This document shows, piece by piece, positions 55,309 through 64,000 of a stretch of DNA of 64,000 nucleotides. Both the position numbers and the translations under genes were made by a program. The first letter of the stretch is position 1. Each line of letters starts with the position of its first letter. The notes beneath the pieces were generated by a model. The model worked only from the letters and a program-made list of their open reading frames with translations. It had not been told where the DNA came from and did not search any database. Source of the DNA: Ochromonas danica (Eukaryota; Sar; Chrysophyceae; Chromulinales; Chromulinaceae); the NCBI GenBank assembly GCA_015146655.1, contig VKHL01000028.1, positions 62,001-126,000 on the forward strand, written 5' to 3'.

Positions 55309-57759
55309 ATGGCCACCTCCGTTGAATCACGACACAATATTCTCAACATCAACGTGGGCATCTTGGGCCATGTGGATAGCGGCAAGACCTCTCTAGTGAA
55401 GGCGCTCTCAACCTCGCTGTCAACCGCGGCGCTGGACAAACACCCACAATCGCAAGAGCGAGGCATCACTCTGGACTTGGGCTTTTCTTGCTTCACTCTG
55501 CCACTGCCTCAACACCTCCAAGAAAGGGCGGGTGAGGATTCTCTGGTTGACACCTTGCAGTTCACTTTGGTGGACTGCCCCGGGCACGCCTCTCTCCTGC
55601 GCACCATCATCGGAGGGGCGCAGATCATCGACATGATCGTGCTCGTTATCGACGCAAACAAAGGCATTCAAACACAGACTGCAGAGTGCATCGTCATCGG
55701 AGAGATCACCACGCACTCCCTTGTCATCGCGCTGAACAAAGTCGATCTCATTCCAGAGGCCGAGCGACAGGAAAAGATCGACAAAGTCTCTAGGCGCATT
55801 CGAAAAGCCTTGTTTGGCTCCAAGTTCGCGGATGTAAAAATCGTTCCAGTTTCAGCAGCAGTGGGGGGAGAGCGGGTAGCTGCTGTCGGTGCGGGAGGAG
55901 CCGCCGGGGGGTCCATCGATTCTCTAGGCATTGATAACCTCGTCAACCAGCTGAAAGAGATGGTTCGGCGTCCAAATCGCCAACTTCTTCTCCCTTTCCT
56001 CTTCGCCATCGACCATTGCTTTCCCATCAAAGGCCACGGAACTGTTCTCACTGGGACGGTGCTCAGCGGGAGAGTGGCGGTCAACCAAGTCATTGAAATT
56101 CCTCATTTGCAGCTCACACGAAAAGTGAAGAGCATGCAGATTTTTCATAGAGCCGTAGAGAGTGCAGGTCAAGGAGATCGAGTGGCCCTTTGCCTCACTA
56201 ACCTTGATGCTCGCCTATTGGAACGAAGTCTTGCAGCGGCTCCAAACACGCTGCCTTCCTTTTCCGCGGCGATAGCACTTGTCCGCAAGGTGAGATTCTT
56301 CCGAATGGTGTGTCGAAGTGATAGTCGATGTCACATCTCCATCGGTCACCATACTTCGCTGGCGAAGGTGACCTTCTTCGGAGGCAAACAACTTCAAAAT
56401 GGACCAAGTCGCCGTAAAGAGGGACTGCAGAATGACAAAGAGAGAAGGAAAGAGTCAGAATGTACTAGTGTTCAAGCATTGCATGGATATTATCATCGTC
56501 TCTTTCCTGCTATTGATTATCTGCCAAATGAAGACTTCGAATACCAAGATGCAATCCTTGACGCCGAGAACTCTGAGGGGATGAAGGGTGGTCATGACAA
56601 TGAGGAGATGACCAATAAACATGAGGGACGGGGGCCAGAAGGTGAGGAGGAGGAGGGAAATGGAGAGAATGGGCCAGTGCAATGGGTACTCTTGCAGTTC
56701 CAGCAATCTTTACACTGTCCTATAGGCTCTCTCGTGATTGGTTCTCGCTTGGACACGGACACCTCTGATGCGAGAGGGCCTGGTGCACATTTGTGTCGCT
56801 TGGCCTTCTATGGCCCCATCAAAGCTATCGTCGCTCTTCCACAAAATGGAAATAGCGGCAGTGTTGCACTTCCTTCTGGCGTAACCTCATTACCTCTGTC
56901 TTCTCTAGGAGTGTTTCAGTGGAAAGAGAAGCGCTGTGAGGTGCTCTCACTATCTGATCTTCGTGCAAATGGGATTTGCTACGAGGCAATAGCGTGGAAG
57001 CTCTGCAAAGACCGTGCTTCGCTGCAGCCATTCCTGGGGATGAGGGTCCGAACCGCAGAGGGTCGCAGAGGAGTCATTCTTGCCGCATACGGTGCGGAGG
57101 GACAGTTTCGAGTCAAGTTTCCTCGTGGGGCTCGAGTTGAAATCGGCCATTCGCTCATCTTTCGCTATAAGAAGTACGTATTCAATAAGACTCGATTCAT
57201 CGAGCAGCAGGAAGACTCCGAGAGTGAGGAGGAGAAAGTGGAAATAGTCGAGCCGCTGTGCGCTGTCGAGAAAAGAGAAGATGCTCTTCCCAACAAGTTT
57301 GGCGAAAAGCACAAGAGGAAATCTTCACAATCTGTTCCTCTTCCTCCTGCTGCTGCTGCTGCTTCCGCGATCTCTTTAGCACCAACCCCCTCACCCCCTC
57401 CTATTGTTCCAACAAGTGGAATCTCTACGGCAACGGCCCCCCAGAAAGAGGAGGAAAGGGAAGAAGAAGAACCTGCGGGTGAGAGGAGAGAAGGCACGAT
57501 TGAGAGTATCAAACCCGATCCTGATCTCCCCTCGAATGTCATCGCTGTGGTGCAAGGCGCCTTCCGAATGGAAGAAAATGTGAAAGGCTTCGTGGGCAGT
57601 GCAGTGCGAGGGCCTCGCGGCGCCAAGGGGACACTCGTTGCTTCCTTTGGAAAGCTTGGTAAGTGCAAAGTGCGATTGTCTGGTCTCGACAATCCTGAAG
57701 CCCAAGCACAAGTCATTGGAGCGACAATAACAATATTTGCTGCGCAAAAGAGCACGTAG
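55309..57759 (+). CDS. EEFSEC: Selenocysteine-specific translation elongation factor
   Basis: Delivers selenocysteinyl-tRNA to ribosomes reading UGA with a SECIS element. 816 residues, intronless. The GTPase domain is unmistakable: GHVDSGKTSL near residue 20, ERGITLDLGFSCFTLPLP near 50, DCPGHASLLRTIIGGAQIID near 93, and NKVDLIPE near 144. The P-loop is followed by the eEFSec-specific LGFSCF motif. Domains 2-3 (DHCFPIKGHGTVLTGTVLSG, KVKSMQIFHRAVESAGQGDR, GSRLDTDT, CRLAFYGP) match human EEFSEC. Domain 4 contains KRYVF-like KKYVFNKTRF near residue 625. A glutamate/glycine-rich insert near 425-460 is extra. After a low-complexity linker, a second domain-4-like segment ends the protein (about residues 755-800). 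Its neighbours are unrelated. A secure call. Confidence 0.96.
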   Translation: MATSVESRHNILNINVGILGHVDSGKTSLVKALSTSLSTAALDKHPQSQERGITLDLGFSCFTLPLPQHLQERAGEDSLVDTLQFTLVDCPGHASLLRTIIGGAQIIDMIVLVIDANKGIQTQTAECIVIGEITTHSLVIALNKVDLIPEAERQEKIDKVSRRIRKALFGSKFADVKIVPVSAAVGGERVAAVGAGGAAGGSIDSLGIDNLVNQLKEMVRRPNRQLLLPFLFAIDHCFPIKGHGTVLTGTVLSGRVAVNQVIEIPHLQLTRKVKSMQIFHRAVESAGQGDRVALCLTNLDARLLERSLAAAPNTLPSFSAAIALVRKVRFFRMVCRSDSRCHISIGHHTSLAKVTFFGGKQLQNGPSRRKEGLQNDKERRKESECTSVQALHGYYHRLFPAIDYLPNEDFEYQDAILDAENSEGMKGGHDNEEMTNKHEGRGPEGEEEEGNGENGPVQWVLLQFQQSLHCPIGSLVIGSRLDTDTSDARGPGAHLCRLAFYGPIKAIVALPQNGNSGSVALPSGVTSLPLSSLGVFQWKEKRCEVLSLSDLRANGICYEAIAWKLCKDRASLQPFLGMRVRTAEGRRGVILAAYGAEGQFRVKFPRGARVEIGHSLIFRYKKYVFNKTRFIEQQEDSESEEEKVEIVEPLCAVEKREDALPNKFGEKHKRKSSQSVPLPPAAAAASAISLAPTPSPPPIVPTSGISTATAPQKEEEREEEEPAGERREGTIESIKPDPDLPSNVIAVVQGAFRMEENVKGFVGSAVRGPRGAKGTLVASFGKLGKCKVRLSGLDNPEAQAQVIGATITIFAAQKST

Positions 57760-57911
57760 TAGTGACCAACAAACCCAATCCTTTATTAGCACATTATGTT
57801 TTAACTTTTTTTCATTCTACCTATCGATCTAACGCCTCAAAGGAATTATGGTTGTATGGGAATGATGATAATACCCGTTAATTACTACTAGAGCCAAGAG
57901 CGGGTAAGTTG

Positions 57912-60900
57912 CTACAAGAGTTGGATAGATTTTCCTCCTCCACTCACAATAAAATCTCGAGGGCACTTCCTTCGCAAGAGAGTGTTGTAAACTTCTCCCG
58001 CAGGACGCAGCAAATGCACCGTGCTTGTCATTTTGTGCTTCTTTGGACTGTAAATGACAGTGGGAGGTAATAGACGATGTGTCGAGATGTCTCGCTTATG
58101 GATAATGTACATCTGCCACTCCTCACTTGTTTCTCCTTGTGTTGCTTGCGCATCTTTGGCCTGTGCGGGTTGAGCTTTGAAATAGGCCCCCCAGGATGAA
58201 GAAGACAGGATGTAGATGATGCGTCGTCCCATCCAGACTTTGGGGAAGCTCTCGTCACCCATAAGAACTGTTTGCAACACATCGTGTTTGGTCTGCACTG
58301 TGATATCGATCGTCACATCTTCTTCGTCCTTCAGTGCAGCAGCGACATTATCAAGGTGAAGTCCATCCTGTGCTTCAATGAGGACAGTCGGAATATTAAT
58401 TGTCTGGCGCCAGAGCTCCTTGTCACTATTCAAAGACCCTTTGCCTGCCATGATGAACAAGCCATCCTATATATACTCCTCTTGTCAGTAACGATCAGTA
58501 TTCTAAAAGGAGGCAGAGGGCTCACATCATGGTTGCGGATGAGAAGAGCTCGAGCGCCAGCCTGTTGTGCGACGAGTGCTTTCTCTTCAAAGAGGCAGTC
58601 TCCTCGTCTCACCATCAGCATCTTTCCCGCCACTTCCTCTGCAGGGACAGGTTTTGAAGAAACTTGAGCGCTTGAAGACACTGTTGTGGGAGAGAGAAAG
58701 CGTTTGATCAGGCGTCTCCAGAGCTCGTTGCCACCCGATGCTACAACAGAAGAGGGGGAAGTTTGCAATCCAACCTCTGCCTTGGAAGAGCCTTTCCCAC
58801 TGCCACCAATGTTCTCTGAAGCTGTGTCCTGTTGCGAAGATGAGAGTAGCGGGCTACAAAGTGCACGAGGCTGAGCAGGAAAAACCTTAAGTGATCCGCT
58901 GACTGACAAACTGTCTTGGGGTCCAAAAGTGCCCAAAGAACACGCCCTGCGACACACCAGTTGTTCATGAGATGCAAGATGAATGTAGTGTAAACTCGCT
59001 TACCGCGACCAAGAGGAGGAAGCAATGGAAACAGTGCATGTGGTGAGATGGTTATGCAGTGTGCCCATCACAAGACTCTCTTGTGATGATGACAAATCTG
59101 CTTCCCGCACGAGGACAGCTTGCTTGTCTCCATTGTATATGTCAATGAGACGACGATCAAGCAAGGATTCAATACTGAATCCGTCTGCGAAGACTTGCAC
59201 GTGAAAGTCGCCCAAGACACCCTGTTACCACACCAAGTCCAGACAACAATATCAGCAACGAGACGAGGAGCAGAACAGACTATTCAAGTATTTGCGCAGC
59301 GCTACTCCAATTCTAATAAATGAGATGAAACTCACTTACCAGATTAACATCGACCTTCTTAATCGGTGCCATGCGATGGCGATGACGTTTCGTTGTCGCA
59401 GAAGGAGAGGCTGGCGTTGGGCTGTTGCTCGAGGAGGACGACGAGGTGGCGCTTGTCGCTTCTCGTGGACACTTCGCAGAAAGACCATCAGCTATAGCCA
59501 ACTTATCCGAACTACGATCATAACGAAGATAGAAGCTCCGAATCCACCTCATAGCTCGCGTTTTCACATTGGACGAGATAATGGGCGAGGAAGAGGAAGC
59601 GGCCTTGGTGTGTGATGTGGAGTCGTATGAAGGCGGCAAAGAGTGGAGGTAATGCGCTCTTGGACAAAGTAGCAAGAGTACTGGAGATTTTTCGGAATTC
59701 CTTTTCTTTTGCTTCTTTGCAAATTTCCTGCTAACTTCCGCACCTTGTCGCTCGCGCTGTTCCTCTCCCAGCGGTGTCATTTGTCGCTTTCCCAGTGCAC
59801 TTTGAGAATGTAGACGCTGAAGACTGACCACATCCAAAGGATGTGCCTCGGTCGTAAAGAGAAATGGTCTGCTATGCATTGCCAAAGCTCCTCCGCCCTC
59901 ATCGAAGAGCAGGAAAAGGTACTTCAGCGTCTCAGACAAAAAATAGGAGGGCATGCTATCGGTTAACAGCCCAGCATGTAAGTCTTCTACTGAGGCGAAG
60001 CCACAATCTGTACGTAACGAGGTCTCCATCTTTTCCACTGCTTGCTGCGCAGCGGAGAGCCAAGATCGATCTCGACTGCCTCGATAAAGAAAGTATGTCG
60101 CCTCGAGCAACTCAGGGCGGAGAGGATACTGAAGATTGCCATTGTTTTGACCATCCAACCAAGAGAGATAGTCCACTTCCTCTGGTAGGAAGCCTGACAG
60201 GTCTCGTGCAATGGCGTAGAAGGTGTTGACCTGCCGCGAGGCTGCAACCATTCGCCCTAATTGAACCTCCAGACCTGGCCAGAAGGCGTCCAATGACTCC
60301 ATGCGCTTCCTTTGCACCTTGCCGCTAAACATGTCCACGTCATGAAACCACTGGTCTTCAAGGATGACAAAGGTCTTGACAGCCTCATAGGCTTGAACAA
60401 ACATTTCCAGCAGCGGAGTGGTGGACTTTTCCGTCGCAGGCACAGACAGATCGGAATTAGATGCCAATGATGGATTGGAGGGAGAGAACTGTGCTTGAAG
60501 ACCAGGCAAAACAGATCCCTTGAGCAAGTATTCATAGAAGGAGTCGCTGTTACTTCCCTGGGACAAAGATTGTATTAGAAGAAGCAGCAGCAGCACTATC
60601 AAGGACAATCAGATAATTACCACGCCTGACACTGTTTCATGCCAGTGGCCAGTATCTGTGGCAATGTGCTTGCCAACAAGATGATGTACTGAGCGACGAT
60701 CAAAGAGTGCTTGAAGGGCCCGAGAAGCTGCAAGACTGTACTTCGCCTCTCCTGTAAGCAACGACAACGTGTGGAACTCCAACAGCAACGATCCCGCCCC
60801 AGCTGTGGAGGCCACTTTCGTCTCACCGCGAGGAACACCTAGAAGGTACCACAACAGAAGTCACCCTTAAAGGTGTTGGTGTTTAAGTAAGAAGAAAATA

Positions 60901-62221
60901 TGAAAATACCGTGGCGAAGGTTAACAGTGCCATAAGGAATGCCCTACAAGATTTTAAAGACAGTTAGGTTTCTCAACATAAAATAAACCTCATACTGTAC
61001 TCACTGTTTTAGTCTGGAATGCAGGAAGTAGACGATCGGCGAGGTCAACGGCCAGTTGCAACAGCTCTCCTTCATAGCTGTGGCCTCCCGCATTCTGGTG
61101 ATCCTCTCCCTGTGACACATAGAGAAGATGATGAGTCAAACGAGATTGCATCAGGCCAAGATAACCAAATATAGGCTCACGTAGATGGAGAGGAGGGGAT
61201 CCAAGGCAAGGAGGTGTGCAGACAAGAGTCCTCCCAGCACGCGAATGGTCGTCTCGAAGACGCTCACGTTAACATCCAAATCAAACCCCTTGCTCACTGG
61301 ATAAACTTCAACGATCAAACGATCCACAGCTCGACGAAACTCACTGTGGTTACCAATGACAACAAGTGCGTCCAGTGCATCAATAAGTGTCACGGCAGGC
61401 AGCTTGACAAGATCGAAGTTGCCGCCCTCACAGCTCAGAGGCCGGAGCTCGCCCTGTGGGAAGGCATGGGTCATATAGGAGTCATAGGCATGGTAAAACA
61501 TGCGCAACGTGCGATTTTTGAGACTTTCTTGCTCCAGCTCAGAGATGATTTCGATCTTTCTTCCTGTCTCCTTCCTGCCCCTCCTCTCTTGGTTTAACTG
61601 AGAGACGTTCATTGCCGATACTCCGATCGATCGATCGAGGCACACAGAGGACGAACAGACAACTATCTCTCTTAAACAAGGTTGCGGCTCGGAAACTCTC
61701 AACAGCCACAGCGACGGCGAAGAAGGCGAGGAGGAGGAGAGCAGATGTGTTAGCCTCTGTGCCGCCACTGCGGTCTTCGAAGACTCGGTAGGGCAACACT
61801 GGACCACGACTTCTGTCCGAAAGTGCCGTTCTTCTCCTTCCCTTTGTCCCTCCTCTGGTGGCGGGATAGCGCAAGTTGGCTCAGGCAGAGGTGAGAGATA
61901 GACTTCTCTGTCGGGCAGGGAGAGATCGGGTCGATACTCGCCCAGGCGGTCCACTCGACGGATTTGGTGACTCACTGGATGATAGGATACACGCTGAATA
62001 GATCGCCCAAAGCAGATAAGCCAGCTCCTTTCACCCAGTTCTTGGGTCTGACTCAGAGTCTGACTCTTGTCCTGCACATCCAGACAGCTCTCTCTCAGCT
62101 GCAGCACTGCCTCATTCAGAGCCTCCCAGTCTGCGACCTTCGGCAAATAGCCTGTATCGGAAAGCATAATACTGCCGAAGAGGAGGCAGAAGAGGCTGAC
62201 ATAGAAGATCCACAATATCAT
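57912..62221 (-). CDS. EDEM-type GH47 mannosidase with N-terminal MRH lectin-like domain and C-terminal PA domain
   Basis: Trims mannose from misfolded glycoproteins for ER-associated degradation. Eight exons (61181-62221, 61005-61109, 60910-60943, 60621-60838, 59340-60557, 59004-59221, 58526-58946, 57912-58466) join in frame to 1269 residues; introns are 57-118 bp. ATG at 62221 starts a signal peptide. Residues 46-195 resemble the OS-9/Yos9 MRH domain: six cysteines in the right order (46, 70, 117, 142/143, 182, 194), SWLICFGRSIQ, RLGEY, and SEPQPC. GH47 runs about 235-720: MFYHAYDSYM, catalytic acid E258 in GELRPLSC, TLIDALDALVVIG, NVSVFETTIRVLGGLLSAHLL, PYGTVNLRHGV, LQYPLRPELLEATYFLYR, and the calcium-binding TEAHP. 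A PA domain lies at about 1045-1135 (KMLMVRRGDCLFEEKALVAQ). GH47 plus PA is EDEM3 architecture; the MRH domain is not normally part of it. No KDEL-like tail is seen. Confidence 0.88.
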
Positions 62222-62526
62222 GACCCACCAGCAAGAATGACTCCGCGAGGTGGAAGGGGGGGAAGAGGAGGATGAGACTGGATTAGAAATCTTCGAAATC
62301 AATTCACTGGACTGCTCCAGCCCAATCTAGCACGATAGAAGCGATACGATCCAAGCAATGGGCACCAACCTTGACAAGCAGAAAGGGAAGGCAATCAATC
62401 AATCGTGAGAGTGGCGGAGGAAAAACGCGTTTCTCCCCTTCCCCCGCCCTTCCACTCATCCACTCGAGCCAAGCAAAGCTTCGATTCGCTTCTTCCGACT
62501 TCCTTCGCGGTCTCCCTCGACCAGAA
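62222..62526. promoter_or_regulatory. Divergent promoter, EDEM-type mannosidase / CCT5
   Basis: 305 bp between the two start codons; the genes presumably share control sequences. The mannosidase frame stays open upstream to an in-frame TTG at 62302, but the ATG gives a proper signal peptide. No named element was identified. Confidence 0.4.
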
Positions 62527-64000
62527 ATGTCGTTAGTTTTTGATGAATATGGCAGACCCTTTGTCATTCTTAGAGAGCAACAACAGCAAGCTCGCATTAA
62601 AGGACTGGAAGCGCAGAAGGCGAACATTCTTGCTGCGCGTTCCGTCTCCAACGCTCTGAGGAGCTCCCTGGGACCAAAAGGTCAGCAACTTCTCCCTCCC
62701 CCTTTCCTCTATCCTTCATGATCCTCTAGTATTTGGATTTTGGTTCCCGCTGTTGTTTTTATTTATTTATTGTTGTTGTTGCTGAAATATCTTCCTTTGC
62801 TTTTTGAATTTCGTCCTGTCTGATGGTGGCGATTTGAATGAGAATAGGCATGGACAAGATGCTCGTGAGCAGTGATGGAGATCTCACCATCACAAATGAT
62901 GGCGCGACGATCTTAGAGAAGATGCAAGTGGAGCATCAGATCGCCAAGCTTATGGTGGACCTGTCCAAGTCCCAGGACAATGAGATTGGTGATGGCACCA
63001 CCGGTGTGGTTGTGCTCGCAGGTGCTCTCTTGGAGCAAGCAGAGAAACTTCTTGACCGTGGGTTGCATCCTGTGCGAATATCGGAGGGTTTTGAGCAAGC
63101 TGCTGAAGTCGCTATGAAGCATTTGGCCAAGATCTCTGACCGCGTGGAGTTTACTAAAGACAACACCACGCCTCTTGTGGACACAGCTATGACCACTTTG
63201 AGCTCTAAGATCATTAACATTCATAAGCGCAAGATGGCTCAGATCGCTGTAGATGCTGTGCTTTCTGTAGCTGATTTGGACAACAACGACGTGAATTTCG
63301 ACTTGATCAAGATGGAGGGTAAGCCTGGAGGAAGATTGGAAGAGACTGAGCTTATTCATGGAATCGTCATCGACAAGGAGTTTTCTCATCCCCAAATGCC
63401 CAAGGAAATCAAGGACGTGAAGATGTGCATTGTCACTTGCCCCTTCGAGCCTCCCAAGCCCAAGACAAAGCACAAGTTGGACATCACTTCGAAGGAGGCG
63501 TATCAACGCCTATATCAATACGAGCAAGATTATTTCAACACTATGGTAAAGCAATGCAAGGACTCCGGCGCTAACCTGGTTATCTGTCAGTGGGGATTTG
63601 ATGACGAGGCAAATCATTTGTTATTGCAGAATGAATTGCCTGCCGTTCGTTGGGTAGGAGGCGTGGAGCTGGAGCTTATCGCTCTTGCTACTGGTGGACG
63701 TATCGTTCCTCGTTTCTCAGAGCTTGCTCCGGAGAAATTAGGACGCGCTGGACGTGTCCGAGAAGTGTCTTTTGGAACCACGAAGGAACGCATGCTGGTC
63801 ATCGAGGACTGCGCCTCTTCGCATGCTGTCACTGTTTTGATTCGAGGCGGAAATAAGATGATTGTTGAGGAAGCTAAACGATCTTTGCACGACGCAATGT
63901 GCGTCGTGCGCAATCTCATCCGTGATAATCGCATTGTATATGGAGGAGGATCGGCAGAGATTGCATGCGCCCTCGAAATATCTTCTTTCGCAGACACTGT
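62527..64000 (+). CDS. CCT5: T-complex protein 1 subunit epsilon, 5' part (runs off the window)
   Basis: Epsilon subunit of the cytosolic chaperonin CCT/TRiC, which folds actin, tubulin and other proteins in an ATP-driven double ring. Exon 1 is 62527-62680 and exon 2 runs from 62848 to the window end; the 167 bp intron (GTCAGC...ATAG) splits the glycine of LGPKGMDKM and is the longest intron here. The first residues [18 protein letters not shown] are typical of CCT5. ATP-binding motifs follow: VTNDGATIL-like [13 protein letters not shown], and [20 protein letters not shown]. Further CCT-epsilon features are [14 protein letters not shown], the [16 protein letters not shown] stretch, [14 protein letters not shown], and [21 protein letters not shown]. 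The C-terminal quarter lies beyond the window. Confidence 0.96.

Noticed and set aside
1-64000. Transposons, LTR elements, virus-derived sequences, CRISPR arrays
   Set aside because: No transposase, reverse transcriptase, integrase, capsid-like frame, long terminal repeats or repeat-spacer structure was seen.

Overview
This window is gene-dense nuclear DNA from a flagellated eukaryote, most likely a free-living or parasitic protist. The evidence is about 30 short GT-AG introns (mostly 56-90 bp, plus one GC-AG intron), an outer-arm axonemal dynein heavy chain, the cytosolic chaperonin, Mediator and TOR subunits, and an ER quality-control enzyme. The supergroup cannot be fixed from sequence alone; a stramenopile/SAR-like protist is my best guess, with low confidence. 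No rRNA, tRNA, CRISPR array or mobile element was recognised. Very long genes carry few introns, while several short genes are intron-rich.

Layout. 1-13.8 kb: 5' part of cobalamin-independent methionine synthase (minus), then a 12.5 kb Kelch/IPT/filamin-type outer-arm dynein alpha heavy chain (plus). 14.0-18.3 kb: STK19-like winged-helix protein and a membrane-anchored F-box/cytochrome-b5 protein (both minus), then a class V aminotransferase (plus). 18.5-27.4 kb: a large minus-strand protein joining TULIP/BPI-like lipid-binding domains to two PqiA membrane modules, then a LacZ-type GH2 beta-galactosidase (plus). 27.9-36.3 kb: RBR-like zinc-domain/ankyrin protein (minus), ABCG half transporter (plus), Sen1/senataxin-type helicase (minus). 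36.7-40.2 kb: small genes: actin-capping protein beta (plus), MED22-like Mediator subunit (minus), one uncertain gene, and a small coiled-coil protein with an RWD-like tail (minus). 41.4-50.5 kb: FUSC-family membrane protein (plus), a putative secretory-pathway glycosyltransferase (minus), LST8 (plus), and a tandem pair of paralogues of unknown function (plus). 51.1-64 kb: a TIR-like/armadillo protein, the selenocysteine elongation factor EEFSEC, a multi-exon EDEM mannosidase with an N-terminal MRH lectin-like domain and a C-terminal PA domain (minus), and the 5' part of CCT5 (plus).

Most neighbours are unrelated housekeeping genes packed in alternating orientation, so genes share divergent promoters and short convergent 3' regions. 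A GTTAACTTAA-like motif recurs in several promoters. The strongest candidates for something undescribed are domain fusions: the MRH-EDEM-PA protein (ER-associated degradation enzyme and glycan reader in one chain), the TULIP-PqiA lipid-handling protein, the TIR-first armadillo protein, and EEFSEC with a repeated C-terminal domain. EEFSEC implies that the organism makes selenoproteins, so some UGA codons in this genome will be sense codons.
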